Assembly (NCBI RefSeq): GCF_023073415.1 | Contig: NZ_JADPJL010000034.1 | Location: forward strand, 31,979 to 95,978 | DNA length: 64,000 nucleotides | Reading direction: 5' to 3' | Origin: Bradyrhizobium sp. 190 | Lineage (GTDB): Bacteria; Pseudomonadota; Alphaproteobacteria; Rhizobiales; Xanthobacteraceae | In this document: piece by piece, positions 25,391 through 34,363 of the stretch | Numbering within the stretch: position 1 is the first letter of the stretch | Layout: each line of letters starts with the position of its first letter | Translations under genes and position numbers: made by a program | The notes under the pieces: model-generated | Database searches by the model: none | Told to the model about the DNA's origin: nothing | The model's input: only the letters and a program-made list of their open reading frames with translations

Positions 25391-26938
25391 CTATTCAGCC
25401 GCGCTGGTCATGCTCGGCGGCGGCGCGAACGCCGCCTCCAGCGCTTCAAATTCGACCGGCAGCATGTCGCACATCACCTGGACATGGGGGATGATGTTGG
25501 CGCCGGCGATGAAGCCGAAATCGAGCTGGTCGCGGTAGCTCTGCACGGTGATGTTGAGCGCGATCCCGTGGGTCGAGATCGACACCGGGAAGATGTGCAG
25601 CAGTTCCGCACCTGCTGCATAAAGCGTCTGCCGCGGCCCCGGCACGTTGGACACGGTTATGTTGGCGGACGGCGGCAACACGTTCGACAAGTCCGAGCGG
25701 CTGTAGAGCAGCGCCAGGATCTGCACCAGGATCGGGGCGCCGAGCATGGAGATATTGGAGACTTGCGGCATGAAAGCCCGCAGCGGATGCGACATCTCCT
25801 TGGACTTGGTCGATTGCGCGATGATCGCCTCCAGCCGCGCCTTCGGATCCTCGATATTGGTGGCGATCGAGCAGATCATGCCGAACACCTGGTTATTGGC
25901 CTCGGTGTTGCCCTCCTCGCGCAGCGAGATCGGCACCGCCGCAGTCATCGACTTGGCCGGCAGAGCGCCGCGCTCCAACAGATAGCGCCGGACCACGCCG
26001 GAGGACAGCGCCAGCACCACATCGTTGAGCTTGCCGCCGGACGCCTTGGCGACCGCCTTGGCCCGCGACAGCGAAATCGAGGTCCCGGCAAAGCTGCGCT
26101 CCGACGAAATCGCCTTGTTCAAAATCGTCGGCGGCGAAACCATGCTGGCGATGCTGTCGCGCGATTTCGGATCGGAGATCTTGCCGACCACGTCGGAGAC
26201 GCTCTTGAGCATCGCGGGAATGCTGCCTGCGAACTTCACCGCGCTCTCGATCTGGAACATGGCATTGTCGAACAGGATCGATCCGAGATCGCTCTTGCCC
26301 GAACGCGGCAGATCGAGGGTCTTCGGTGTCGATGAGCCGTCGAAGGGCTGGCGCCAGAGCTGCTGGTAGGAATCGATCAGATTGGCGGCGATATCGCGCG
26401 GCTCGTTGCCGCCCTTGGCCTGCGGAATCGGTTGCTCGACCACGCGCGGCACCGGGGTGACGTCGTAGATCATGTTGGTCAGTGCCGCGCCGGCGCCGCC
26501 GTCGATGCAGGCGTGATGCATCTTGGAATAGAGCCCGATCTCGTTGTCCTTCATGCCCTCGAAGACATAGAACTCCCAGAGCGGCCGGGCGCGGTTGAGG
26601 AGCTTGGCATGCATCCAGCCGACGATGCGCTCGAGCGTGGCGCGGTCGTATGGCGCCGGAAGGCTGCCACGGAAAATGTGACGGTCGATGTCGAACTGGT
26701 CGTCCTCGATCCAGGAGGGATGATCGATGTCGAGCGGGGCCTTTTCCAGACGGGCTTTGAGGATCGGCGCGATGTGCAGCCGCGAGACAATCATCGCCTT
26801 GAAGTCCTCGAAGAAGTTGCCGTTGTAGTTCTCCGGCAGGCGGAAGATCGCCATGCTCCCGACATGCATCGGCATCTCAGGCGTTTCCAGATACAGAAAC
26901 GACGCGTCCATCGAAGACAGTTTCTTGGCGTCCGCCAT
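25391..26938 (-). CDS. Wax ester synthase / diacylglycerol acyltransferase (WS/DGAT)
   Basis: A 515-residue WS/DGAT acyltransferase. The catalytic HHxxxDG motif is MHHACIDGGAG with His141-His142 and Asp146; the N-terminal LSSMDASFLYLETPEMPMHVGSM and the C-terminal NITVSNVPGPRQTLYAAGAEL block are family markers. It makes wax esters or triacylglycerols from acyl-CoA and an alcohol or diacylglycerol. ATG 26938 follows GGGAGGAAAAT, a strong ribosome site; the upstream in-frame extension is rejected. It is upstream of the epoxide hydrolase (9 bp), and a lipase-like hydrolase gene lies further upstream on the same strand. Confidence 0.96.
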   Translation of the reverse strand: MADAKKLSSMDASFLYLETPEMPMHVGSMAIFRLPENYNGNFFEDFKAMIVSRLHIAPILKARLEKAPLDIDHPSWIEDDQFDIDRHIFRGSLPAPYDRATLERIVGWMHAKLLNRARPLWEFYVFEGMKDNEIGLYSKMHHACIDGGAGAALTNMIYDVTPVPRVVEQPIPQAKGGNEPRDIAANLIDSYQQLWRQPFDGSSTPKTLDLPRSGKSDLGSILFDNAMFQIESAVKFAGSIPAMLKSVSDVVGKISDPKSRDSIASMVSPPTILNKAISSERSFAGTSISLSRAKAVAKASGGKLNDVVLALSSGVVRRYLLERGALPAKSMTAAVPISLREEGNTEANNQVFGMICSIATNIEDPKARLEAIIAQSTKSKEMSHPLRAFMPQVSNISMLGAPILVQILALLYSRSDLSNVLPPSANITVSNVPGPRQTLYAAGAELLHIFPVSISTHGIALNITVQSYRDQLDFGFIAGANIIPHVQVMCDMLPVEFEALEAAFAPPPSMTSAAE

Positions 26939-27093
26939 ATTTTCCTCCCGCAGTAGAAAACGCGGCGCCTTGGTGGCGCTTCTGGCGTCTAGAATGTCTT
27001 TGTTATTGGAGCATATCCGAAAACCTCTCACCATCCTGCATCAATTGCCGGGCGGGACCTTTCGGGATCATGCCCTAAGCTCAGGGCGTTGGC

Positions 27094-27900
27094 TCAGGAT
27101 TGTGCATTTTCAGGTGGGCCGTAGGCAATGGCAAATGGTCCTGATCGGTCAAAATGCTTAAATTCCCCCTCGGGCTGCGCCAGACGGTCAGCCACCGCCC
27201 ATAGTGCTGCGGGATTGACGCCGAGCCCAATATGGCTGGCGAGATAGACCTCGATATTCTCGGCGGTTTTGGAGGGACGCAACAGGCTGGTGTGCCAGTT
27301 CACGATCCCGTCGGTGCGGGAATAGATCGAGGTCGCCGGCACCGGCAGGTCGCCGGCGATCGCTTGTCGGATTTCCGGATTGTCGTCGACGGTCTCTCCC
27401 GTCAGCGCCTCATAGAGCCGGGTGGCGTTGGTCGCGCGGATGTCGTTGGCAAACGGACTGCCGAGCGTAATCACGGAGCGCACCATGTCCGGCATCTGCA
27501 GGGCGAGATCGCGCGCATAGACGCCGCCGAGACTCCAGCCGACCAGGCTGACCTTGCGGCCGGTTGATTCATGAATGCGCCGCAGGAGGTCACGCAACGC
27601 GCCGCGCTTGGAAGCGACGCCGCCGAAATTGCGGCCCATGCTCCACGCATAGGTATCGTAGCCGAGTTCTTTCAGGTAGCGCCGCATCGGCGCCATCGAC
27701 AGATCGCTGGCGAGAAAGCCCGGCAGCGCCAGCACCGGATGCCCGTCGCCCCTCGGCGCGCGCATCAGCAGTGGCGACAGCAACAGGCTCGAGTTCAGCT
27801 CGAACAAGGCCCTCGTTTCGGCCAGCATCAGGAACAGGCTCGGCGGCCGGAGTCTTTGCTCGTCCGTCCCTGCCCCCACCCCGCCCTCCGCGATGGCCAC
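27094..27900 (-). CDS. Lipase-like alpha/beta hydrolase (paralogue of 13631-14401)
   Basis: A 268-residue hydrolase. The elbow is GRKVSLVGWSLGG, followed by VRSVITLGSPFANDIRATN, SRTDGIVNW with a likely Asp, and a His in LASHIGLGVNP. Shared blocks RGDGHPVL.LPG, GWSLGGVYAR and ADRLAQPEGEFKHFDRSG link it to the hydrolase at 13631. The start is immediately after the DUF6489-like stop codon, so both are cotranscribed. Neighbouring wax ester synthase and CYP102 suggest acyl-ester substrates, unproven. Confidence 0.88.
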   Translation of the reverse strand: MAIAEGGVGAGTDEQRLRPPSLFLMLAETRALFELNSSLLLSPLLMRAPRGDGHPVLALPGFLASDLSMAPMRRYLKELGYDTYAWSMGRNFGGVASKRGALRDLLRRIHESTGRKVSLVGWSLGGVYARDLALQMPDMVRSVITLGSPFANDIRATNATRLYEALTGETVDDNPEIRQAIAGDLPVPATSIYSRTDGIVNWHTSLLRPSKTAENIEVYLASHIGLGVNPAALWAVADRLAQPEGEFKHFDRSGPFAIAYGPPENAQS

Positions 27901-28155
27901 TTACTTCTTGTCCTTCTGACCCATGCCGCCGAGGCCGGCCATGGTCACGAACATGTCCTGGAACCGCTCGGCGATCTTGGGATCGAACGTGAACCAGCTC
28001 TGGATCAGCGATTCCGGAGAGACCTTATCGATATTGGCCATCACCTGTTGCTGCATCTTGTCCATCACGGCGGTCTGCATCGGCGAGACGTCGGGCAACC
28101 CGAAAAACTGCCTGGCCTCCAGCGGCGTGCAATCTATTTCGACGTTAACTTTCAT
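27901..28155 (-). CDS. Small DUF6489-like protein
   Basis: An 84-residue acidic-basic mixed protein starting MKVNVEIDCTPLEARQFFGLPDVSPMQ and ending in a short Lys/Asp/Gly tail (GGMGQKDKK). No transmembrane segment or signal peptide. The start motif with a PLEARxFFGLPD block is conserved in small alphaproteobacterial proteins encoded next to esterase/lipase-like genes or PHA-type genes. It abuts the lipase-like hydrolase with no gap. Function is unknown; a small granule-associated or regulatory partner of the hydrolase is a guess. Confidence 0.75.
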   Translation of the reverse strand: MKVNVEIDCTPLEARQFFGLPDVSPMQTAVMDKMQQQVMANIDKVSPESLIQSWFTFDPKIAERFQDMFVTMAGLGGMGQKDKK

Positions 28156-28253
28156 GACCGCTCCTTTTGCTGGCTTGTGACAGTATCGACACGATGCCCT
28201 GCGTCGCGCAAGGACAAGACCCCGCCTCCAGCCCCGTCAATCGTCGGGTATGG

Positions 28254-29507
28254 TCAACCAAAACGTTCGGCGGCAAAAGGCCTGGCGTCGGCAAACGGGG
28301 TCTCGCCGGTCATCATTTCGGCCAGCAGCCGGCCGGTTGCGGGTCCGAGCGTCAGGCCGTGGTGCTGGTGGCCGAAATCGAACCATAGCCCGCTATGGCG
28401 GGGGGCCTTGCCGATGACCGGCAACATATCGGGCAGACAGGGCCGCGCGCCCATCCAGGGCATGGTGTCGGCCGGCTCGCCCAGCGGAAACAGTCGGTGC
28501 GCCCGCGGCAGGGCCCGCTCGACCTGGACCGGGGTCGGCGGCGCATCGCGGTGGGCAAACTCCGCACCGGTCGTCAGGCGAATACCGCGGTTCATCGGCG
28601 CCAGCAGGTAGCCGAGATCGGTGTCCAGCACGGGATGGTTCAAGACCGCGTTGCCGCGCGGCTTGACGTGCAAATGGTAACCACGCTTGACCTGAAGCGG
28701 GATCGAATAGCCGAGCGGCGCAAAAATCTGATCGGACCACGGCCCCATCGCCACCACGGCGTCGCGCGCCGTAATGGTGCCTTCCAGCGTCGCCACCCGC
28801 CACCGTCCCCCGGATTGTTCGAGCGTTCGTGCGTCACCGACAAGGTATCGCCCACCCTTGCGGCCGAACAGCGCCGAATAGGCTTTGGCCAGGCCGCCGG
28901 GATCCGGCACGAAGCCCGGCGCCGGAAAGTGGATTGCGCCGCTGAAATCGCCGGTCAGATGCGGCTCGCGCGCAATAATCGCCGCCGTGTCCAGGATCTC
29001 GCCCGCGACCCCATACTGCCTGGCACGCTCCAGCTCCCCGACGGCGCCCGCAAGCGTTGCCTCGGAACGAAACAGCTTGATCCAGCCGCTCCGCCGCAAT
29101 AGCTCCGGCACATTGGCTTCCGCAATCAGCGCTTCATGCTCGATCAGGCTACGCTGGATCAGCGGCAATTCGGCCATCGCACTGTGCAGTGCACGCTGCG
29201 GCGACGAGGCGAGGAAATACCGTGTCAGCCACGGCAGGAAGGTCGGCAAATCCCTGAAATGGTAACGCACCTGCGGCGCGCGAAGGAACGCGTAGCGCAG
29301 GATCTGACCCAAATCCCGGGGAAACATATACGGAAAGACCGAGGCGCATTCGATCAGTCCGCCATTGCCATGACTGGTTTCCTCGCCGGCAACCTCATGC
29401 CGGTCGATCAGAACCACGTTCCTGCCGCGTTTCTGCAGGTGCAAGGCGGCGCTCACGCCGACCATGCCCGCCCCCAGAACGAGAACGTCGGCCTTCAGTT
29501 CCGCCAT
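28254..29507 (-). CDS. FAD-dependent D-amino acid dehydrogenase-like oxidoreductase
   Basis: A 417-residue DAO/DadA-type flavoprotein. The dinucleotide-binding fold is ADVLVLGAGMVGVSAALHLQKRG at the N-terminus with the acidic end LIDR, then the EETSHGNGGLI segment. C-terminal GLWFDFGHQHHGLTLGPATGRLLAEMM is the second FAD contact as in DadA. It would deaminate a D-amino acid or amine to a keto acid with quinone reduction. ATG 29507 follows CGGAG at 5-nt spacing; a GTG two codons upstream is possible. It is divergent from the first peptide transporter, suggesting control with it. Confidence 0.88.
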   Translation of the reverse strand: MAELKADVLVLGAGMVGVSAALHLQKRGRNVVLIDRHEVAGEETSHGNGGLIECASVFPYMFPRDLGQILRYAFLRAPQVRYHFRDLPTFLPWLTRYFLASSPQRALHSAMAELPLIQRSLIEHEALIAEANVPELLRRSGWIKLFRSEATLAGAVGELERARQYGVAGEILDTAAIIAREPHLTGDFSGAIHFPAPGFVPDPGGLAKAYSALFGRKGGRYLVGDARTLEQSGGRWRVATLEGTITARDAVVAMGPWSDQIFAPLGYSIPLQVKRGYHLHVKPRGNAVLNHPVLDTDLGYLLAPMNRGIRLTTGAEFAHRDAPPTPVQVERALPRAHRLFPLGEPADTMPWMGARPCLPDMLPVIGKAPRHSGLWFDFGHQHHGLTLGPATGRLLAEMMTGETPFADARPFAAERFG

Positions 29508-29575
29508 CGGCACTCCGAAAGTTCAATGTAACGTGCTTGCACGCACGTCTTATGGTGAAGTTAGTCAATACTGCA

Positions 29576-29625
29576 CCGCCGCGCAAACCGGCACGCGGTG
29601 CGGGATAATGATGCTTGCGCGGCGG
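29576..29625. promoter_or_regulatory. Perfect inverted repeat in the divergent promoter region of the peptide cluster
   Basis: CCGCCGCGCAA at 29576-29586 and TTGCGCGGCGG at 29615-29625 are perfect inverted repeats with a 28-nt spacer that holds a smaller dyad, CACGCGGTG. A 12-bp palindrome, CGTGC-TT-GCACG, lies at 29532-29543. The region separates the flavoenzyme from the solute-binding protein gene; operator or 5'-leader hairpin are both possible. Confidence 0.5.
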
Positions 29626-29702
29626 CTGGACTTTGGCAACATGGCTCGGCAATATCCGCCGCCAGGCGCGAAATGGATGATCAAAGCGGGGAAATCGAAC
29701 AA

Positions 29703-31298
29703 ATGTCGGTACGTCGAAGTTTGCTTGCAGCGGCCACGGCTTCAATCATCGCGCTCGCGATGGTCCCAGCATCGGCCCAGACCCTGCGCTACGCCAACCA
29801 GGGCGACCTCAAATCGCTCGACCCGTATACGCTGAACGAGAGCACCACCCACGCCCATCTCGGACATGTCTTCGAAGGCCTGGTGGCTCGCGACAGGGAT
29901 TTGAAAATCATACCCGCTTTGGCGGAGAGCTGGGAAACGCCGGAGCCGACCCGCTGGCGGTTCCATTTGCGCAAGGGCGTAAAATTCCAGAACGGCGATC
30001 CATTCACCGCCGATGATGTGGTTTTCTCGGCGGATCGCGTTCGCAAAAAAGGCTCGAACCTGCAGACGCGCATTCCCACCGACGCCAAGGTCGTCAAGGT
30101 CGACGACTACACGGTGGACTTCGTCCTGACCTCGCCAAATCCCATTCTCAATTCGCAATGGGATACCTGGTACATCATGAGCAAGAAATGGGCCGAGGCA
30201 AACAATTCCATCGACCCGACGCCCGCGGCGGCAACGACACCGAGCTTTGCCTCGCTCAACGCCAACGGCACCGGCGCCTTCTCGATCGAAAGCCATCAGC
30301 CCGGCGTCAAGACCGTGTTCAAGGCCAACCCGAACTGGTGGCGCAAGCCCGAACATAATCTGAAAGAAATCGTCTTCACGCCGATCGGCTCGGACGCCAC
30401 GCGCGTGGCCGCCCTGCTCTCGGGCGAAGTCGACGTCATCGAGCCGGTTCCGATCCAGGATATTTCGCGGGTGGATTCCACCCCGAACGCCCAGGTGTTG
30501 AAGGGACCCGAACTTCGCACCATCTTCCTCGGCATGGATCAGGTGCGCGACGAGTTGCTCTATTCCAACGTCAAGGGCAAGAACCCGTTCAAGGACGTCA
30601 AGGTGCGTGAGGCCTTCTTCAAGGCCGTCGACATCGAACTGATCAAGACCCGCGTCATGCGCGGCCTGTCGACGCCCTCGCCGCTGATGATCGCGCCGCA
30701 ACTGTTCAAGCTCTCCGGTGACTTCACGCGGCCGAAGTTAGATGCCGACGGCGCCAAGAAGCTTTTGACCGAAGCCGGTTATCCCGATGGCTTCGAAGTC
30801 ACGATGGACTGCCCGAACGACCGCTACGTCAACGACGCTGCGATCTGTCAGGCCGTGGTCGGCATGCTGGCCCGCATCGGCGTCAAGGTGACGCTGCTGG
30901 CCCAGCCCAAGGCGCAGTATTTCGCCAAGGTGTTGAAGCCCGGCGGCTACCAGACCTCATTCTATCTGCTCGGCTGGACTCCTGGCACGCTCGACTCCCA
31001 CAACGTCCTGTTCGACATCATGGGATGCCGTGACGATCCGAAGTCGAGCCGCGGCGAGGGCAATCTCGGTGGCTACTGCAACAAGAAGCTCGACGAGCTC
31101 ACCGACAAGGTGCTGCAGGAATCCGACATGGCCAAGCGCGATCTCCTGATCAAGCAAGCGTACGAAATCGGCGCCAAGGACTTTGGATATATCCCGCTGC
31201 ATCAGCAGGCGCTGGCGTGGGGCGTATCGAAAAAGGTCAAGCTGAGCCAGCGGGCCGACAATCAGGTCCTGCTGTACTGGGCGACCAAACAGGACTAG
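29703..31298 (+). CDS. Family 5 (Dpp/Opp) ABC transporter solute-binding protein, system 1
   Basis: A 531-residue periplasmic binding protein. Residues 1-25 are a signal peptide ending in PASA-Q, and the mature part starts TLRYANQGDLKSLDPYTLNE, typical of SBP_bac_5. The conserved WRFHLRKGVKFQNGDPFTADDVVFSADR block is seen. These proteins bind peptides, but family members also bind nickel, opines or oligosaccharides. ATG 29703 is chosen; an upstream in-frame start has no signal peptide. It heads the B1-C1-D1-F1 set and a hairpin follows it. Confidence 0.94.
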   Translation: MSVRRSLLAAATASIIALAMVPASAQTLRYANQGDLKSLDPYTLNESTTHAHLGHVFEGLVARDRDLKIIPALAESWETPEPTRWRFHLRKGVKFQNGDPFTADDVVFSADRVRKKGSNLQTRIPTDAKVVKVDDYTVDFVLTSPNPILNSQWDTWYIMSKKWAEANNSIDPTPAAATTPSFASLNANGTGAFSIESHQPGVKTVFKANPNWWRKPEHNLKEIVFTPIGSDATRVAALLSGEVDVIEPVPIQDISRVDSTPNAQVLKGPELRTIFLGMDQVRDELLYSNVKGKNPFKDVKVREAFFKAVDIELIKTRVMRGLSTPSPLMIAPQLFKLSGDFTRPKLDADGAKKLLTEAGYPDGFEVTMDCPNDRYVNDAAICQAVVGMLARIGVKVTLLAQPKAQYFAKVLKPGGYQTSFYLLGWTPGTLDSHNVLFDIMGCRDDPKSSRGEGNLGGYCNKKLDELTDKVLQESDMAKRDLLIKQAYEIGAKDFGYIPLHQQALAWGVSKKVKLSQRADNQVLLYWATKQD

Positions 31299-31314
31299 CC
31301 AGGCGTCAACACAG

Positions 31315-31351
31315 GTCCCGGCGGCTTAACGGCTTCCGGGACTTTTCTTTT
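31315..31351 (+). terminator. Hairpin after solute-binding protein gene (partial terminator)
   Basis: GTCCCGG and CCGGGAC pair as a 7-bp stem with a 14-nt loop, followed by TTTTCTTTT. It sits 16 bp after the binding-protein stop codon and before the permease gene. Such a leaky terminator would give more binding protein than membrane parts. Confidence 0.75.
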
Positions 31352-31403
31352 CGAGGCGACAGCGACGTCCGCCGCCGCATCCAAAGAGCAGTGAAAGGAA
31401 TCC

Positions 31404-32384
31404 ATGCTCGCTTTCACTCTTCGCCGCGCTATCCAGGCCATCGGCGTCATGATCGCGGTCGGCGTCATCGCGTTCTCGATGTTCCGCTTCGCCGGCGACC
31501 CCGTCAACCAGATCGTCTCATTGGATACGCCGGCCGCTGAACGCGAGGCGGTGCGCAAGTCCCTCGGCCTCGACGATCCCGTCCCGGTTCAGTTCGCCCG
31601 CTACTTCGTCAACGCCGCGCAATTCAAGTTCGGAGTCTCCTATCAATTCCGCCAGCCGGTTTCGAACCTGTTGATGGAGCGGATGCCGGCGACGCTGGAA
31701 CTGGCCGCCTGCGCCACCGTTTTCGCCATGGTGTTCGGCATCCTGATGGGAGTCTATTCGGCGCTGCGGCGTGACACCATTCTCACAAAATTCTTCCAGG
31801 CGGTGTCGCTGATCGGAATCTCGCTGCCGACGTTCCTGATCGGCATTCTCCTGATCTATCTGTTCTCGGTGACGCTGGGCTGGCTGCCTTCATTCGGCCG
31901 TGGCGATGTGGTGCGGATCGGATGGTGGACCACCGGCCTGCTCACCCTTTCCGGCCTCAAGGCGCTGATCATGCCCTCGATCACGCTCGGCCTGTTTCAG
32001 ATGACTCTGATCATGCGGCTCGTGCGCGCTGAAATGCTCGAAGTGCTCCGCACCGATTACATCCGATTCGCCCGCGCCCGTGGACTGACCACGCGCGCGA
32101 TCCATTTCGGCCATGCGCTGAAGAACACGCTGGTTCCCGTCATTACCGTGGCCGGGCTGCAGTTTGGCTCGGTAATTGCATTTGCCATCATCACCGAAAC
32201 CGTCTTCCAGTGGCCGGGTATGGGATTGTTGTTCGTGCAGGCCGTCCAGAATGTCGATATCCCGATCATGGCGGCTTACCTGCTGATGGTGTCGCTGATC
32301 TTCGTCACCATCAACCTGATAGTCGACATCCTCTACACCGTCGTCGATCCGCGCCTGCGCTCGACCATCAGCCGTCCGGCCTAA
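31404..32384 (+). CDS. ABC transporter permease, DppB-type, system 1
   Basis: A 326-residue permease with about six membrane segments: an N-terminal helix FTLRRAIQAIGVMIAVGVIAFSMF, then the EAA-loop region RARGLTTRAIHFGHALKNTLVPVIT that contacts the ATPase, and C-terminal YLLMVSLIFVTINLIVDILYTVVDPRLR. The start follows AAAGGAATCC. It is the first permease of the pair with the gene at 32397, 12 bp downstream. Confidence 0.95.
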   Translation: MLAFTLRRAIQAIGVMIAVGVIAFSMFRFAGDPVNQIVSLDTPAAEREAVRKSLGLDDPVPVQFARYFVNAAQFKFGVSYQFRQPVSNLLMERMPATLELAACATVFAMVFGILMGVYSALRRDTILTKFFQAVSLIGISLPTFLIGILLIYLFSVTLGWLPSFGRGDVVRIGWWTTGLLTLSGLKALIMPSITLGLFQMTLIMRLVRAEMLEVLRTDYIRFARARGLTTRAIHFGHALKNTLVPVITVAGLQFGSVIAFAIITETVFQWPGMGLLFVQAVQNVDIPIMAAYLLMVSLIFVTINLIVDILYTVVDPRLRSTISRPA

Positions 32385-32396
32385 ACGAGACGCCCA

Positions 32397-33368
32397 ATGT
32401 CCGACGCCGTCGTCCCACACCGAGTAGAGCCCAGCGCGCCGCGAGCGCGTGCCGGCACGGGCTGGATCAAGCGCGCGCTCGACAGCGATATCTTCTATTC
32501 GTTCCGCCGCTCCCGAATGACCATGGTGGCGGCCGCCGTCACCGTCCTGTTCTTCCTGCTGGCGCTGTTTGCATCGCAGCTCGCGGTGCAGAACCCGTTC
32601 GATCCGGCGCAACTTCAGTTGATGAATTCGCGTATTTCGCCGCTGTGGACCGCCGACGGCCAGAGCCCGTTCCTGCTCGGCACCGACGAACAGGGCCGCG
32701 ACGTGTTTTCCGCCATTCTCTACGGCTTGCGGATTTCGCTCGTGGTCGGCGTGCTCGGCGTCATCTTTGCCGGCGCGCTCGGCATCACGCTTGGCCTGAT
32801 CGCGGGTTATGTCGGCGGCGCGGTCGACGGGTTGATCATGCGCATCGCCGACGTGCAGCTCACCTTCCCCGCCATCCTGATCGCGCTGTTGGTCAACGGC
32901 GTCGCCAAGTCCGTGTTCGGCAACCGGCTCGATGCCATGAGTACGCTGGCGGTGCTGGTGGTCGCGATCGGCCTCAGTTTCTGGGTGCAGTATGCCCGCA
33001 CCGTGCGCGGCTCCGTCATGGTCGAGAAGAACAAGGACTATGTCGCGGCTGCGCAATTGATCGGCCTTCCCGCGCCCAAGATCATTTTCCGGCACGTGCT
33101 GCCGAATACGATGGGACCTATCCTCGTGATCGCAACCATCAACCTCGCGCTCGCCGTCATTACCGAGGCGACGCTGTCGTTCCTCGGCGCCGGCATGCCC
33201 GACACCATGCCCTCGCTCGGCACCCTGATCCGGATCGGCAACAACTATTTGTTCGCCGGTGAATGGTGGATCGTGGCCTTTCCCGGCATTGCGCTGGCGG
33301 GACTGATCCTCTCCATCAACCTGCTCGGCGACTGGCTGCGCGACGCGCTCAATCCAAAGCTCCGATGA
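32397..33368 (+). CDS. ABC transporter permease, DppC-type, system 1
   Basis: A 323-residue permease. The cytosolic N-terminus of about 35 residues, a membrane segment (MTMVAAAVTVLFFLLALFAS), the motif FLLGTDEQGRDVFSAILYGLR and the EAA-loop AAQLIGLPAPKIIFRHVLPNTMGP are typical of DppC. Downstream DppD-type ATPase starts with ATGA overlap of its stop codon, so subunits are translated together. Confidence 0.95.
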   Translation: MSDAVVPHRVEPSAPRARAGTGWIKRALDSDIFYSFRRSRMTMVAAAVTVLFFLLALFASQLAVQNPFDPAQLQLMNSRISPLWTADGQSPFLLGTDEQGRDVFSAILYGLRISLVVGVLGVIFAGALGITLGLIAGYVGGAVDGLIMRIADVQLTFPAILIALLVNGVAKSVFGNRLDAMSTLAVLVVAIGLSFWVQYARTVRGSVMVEKNKDYVAAAQLIGLPAPKIIFRHVLPNTMGPILVIATINLALAVITEATLSFLGAGMPDTMPSLGTLIRIGNNYLFAGEWWIVAFPGIALAGLILSINLLGDWLRDALNPKLR

Positions 33369-34363
33369 CCATTCCCGTTCTCTCCGTGCGTAACCTCGAG
33401 GTGGAATTCCTCACCCGCCGCAGTGCGCTGCGCGCGATCAATGGCGTCTCCTTCGATATCGCCAAGGGCGAAGTGCTCGGCGTGGTCGGCGAGTCCGGCG
33501 CCGGCAAATCAGTCACCGGCCTCGCCGTCATCGGGCTGATCGACCCGCCCGGCCGCATCGCCGGCGGCGAGATCTATCTGTCGGGGACACGGATCGACCA
33601 TCTGCCGCCGGAAGAAATCCGCCGCATCCGGGGCAAGCGGATTGGCATGATCTTCCAGGATCCGCTGACCAGCCTCAATCCGCTCTACCGGATCGGCGAC
33701 CAGATCGTGGAGACGATCCGGACCCACATGAATCTTTCGGAGACCGCGGCGCGCAAGCGCGCCATCGATCTGCTGGCCGAGGTCGGAATCCCCGCGCCGG
33801 AAAAACGCATCGACGCCTATCCGCATGAATTCTCCGGTGGCATGCGCCAGCGCGTCGTGATCGCGCTGGCGATCTGCGCCGAACCGGAACTGATCATCGC
33901 CGATGAGCCGACCACCGCGCTCGACGTCTCCGTACAGGCGCAGATCATTTCGCTGATCAAGCGCCTGGGGCGCGATCACGGCACGGCGGTGATGCTAGTC
34001 ACCCACGACATGGGCGTGATCGCGGAGACTTCCGACCGCGTGGCGGTGATGTATTCGGGGCGGATCGCCGAGATCGGCCCGGTACAGGACGTGGTGCAGA
34101 ACCCGCTGCATCCCTACGCCAAGGGACTGATGGGCGCGATCCCGACGCTCGCCGGCGAAGACAAGCGCTTGGTGCAGATTCCGGGCTCGATGCCGCGGCT
34201 GTCGGCGATCCCGCCGGGCTGCTCGTTCAATCCGCGCTGTGCCTTTGCGTTCGATCGTTGCCGCGTCGATCGGCCGGAACCGCTCAAGCACGGCTCGCAC
34301 GCCGTGGCCTGCCATCTCTTCGATACCGCGCCAAACGAAACCGTGAAGGAGACCGCGGCATGA
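33365..34363 (+). CDS. ABC transporter ATP-binding protein, DppD-type, system 1
   Basis: A 332-residue ATPase: Walker A GESGAGKS near residue 43, signature FSGGMRQR, Walker B LIIADEPTTALD and the switch-His THDMG. The C-terminal oligopeptide-transporter extension has Cys residues in GCSFNPRCAFAFDRC, a possible Fe-S or Zn site seen in this subfamily. ATG 33365 overlaps the DppC stop by ATGA; its own stop overlaps the next gene in the same way. Confidence 0.95.
   Translation: MTIPVLSVRNLEVEFLTRRSALRAINGVSFDIAKGEVLGVVGESGAGKSVTGLAVIGLIDPPGRIAGGEIYLSGTRIDHLPPEEIRRIRGKRIGMIFQDPLTSLNPLYRIGDQIVETIRTHMNLSETAARKRAIDLLAEVGIPAPEKRIDAYPHEFSGGMRQRVVIALAICAEPELIIADEPTTALDVSVQAQIISLIKRLGRDHGTAVMLVTHDMGVIAETSDRVAVMYSGRIAEIGPVQDVVQNPLHPYAKGLMGAIPTLAGEDKRLVQIPGSMPRLSAIPPGCSFNPRCAFAFDRCRVDRPEPLKHGSHAVACHLFDTAPNETVKETAA

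Noticed and set aside
24986..26335. Plus-strand frame of about 449 codons opposite the epoxide hydrolase and WS/DGAT
   Set aside because: Spans two clear genes on the other strand; composition is Arg/His/Asp-rich.
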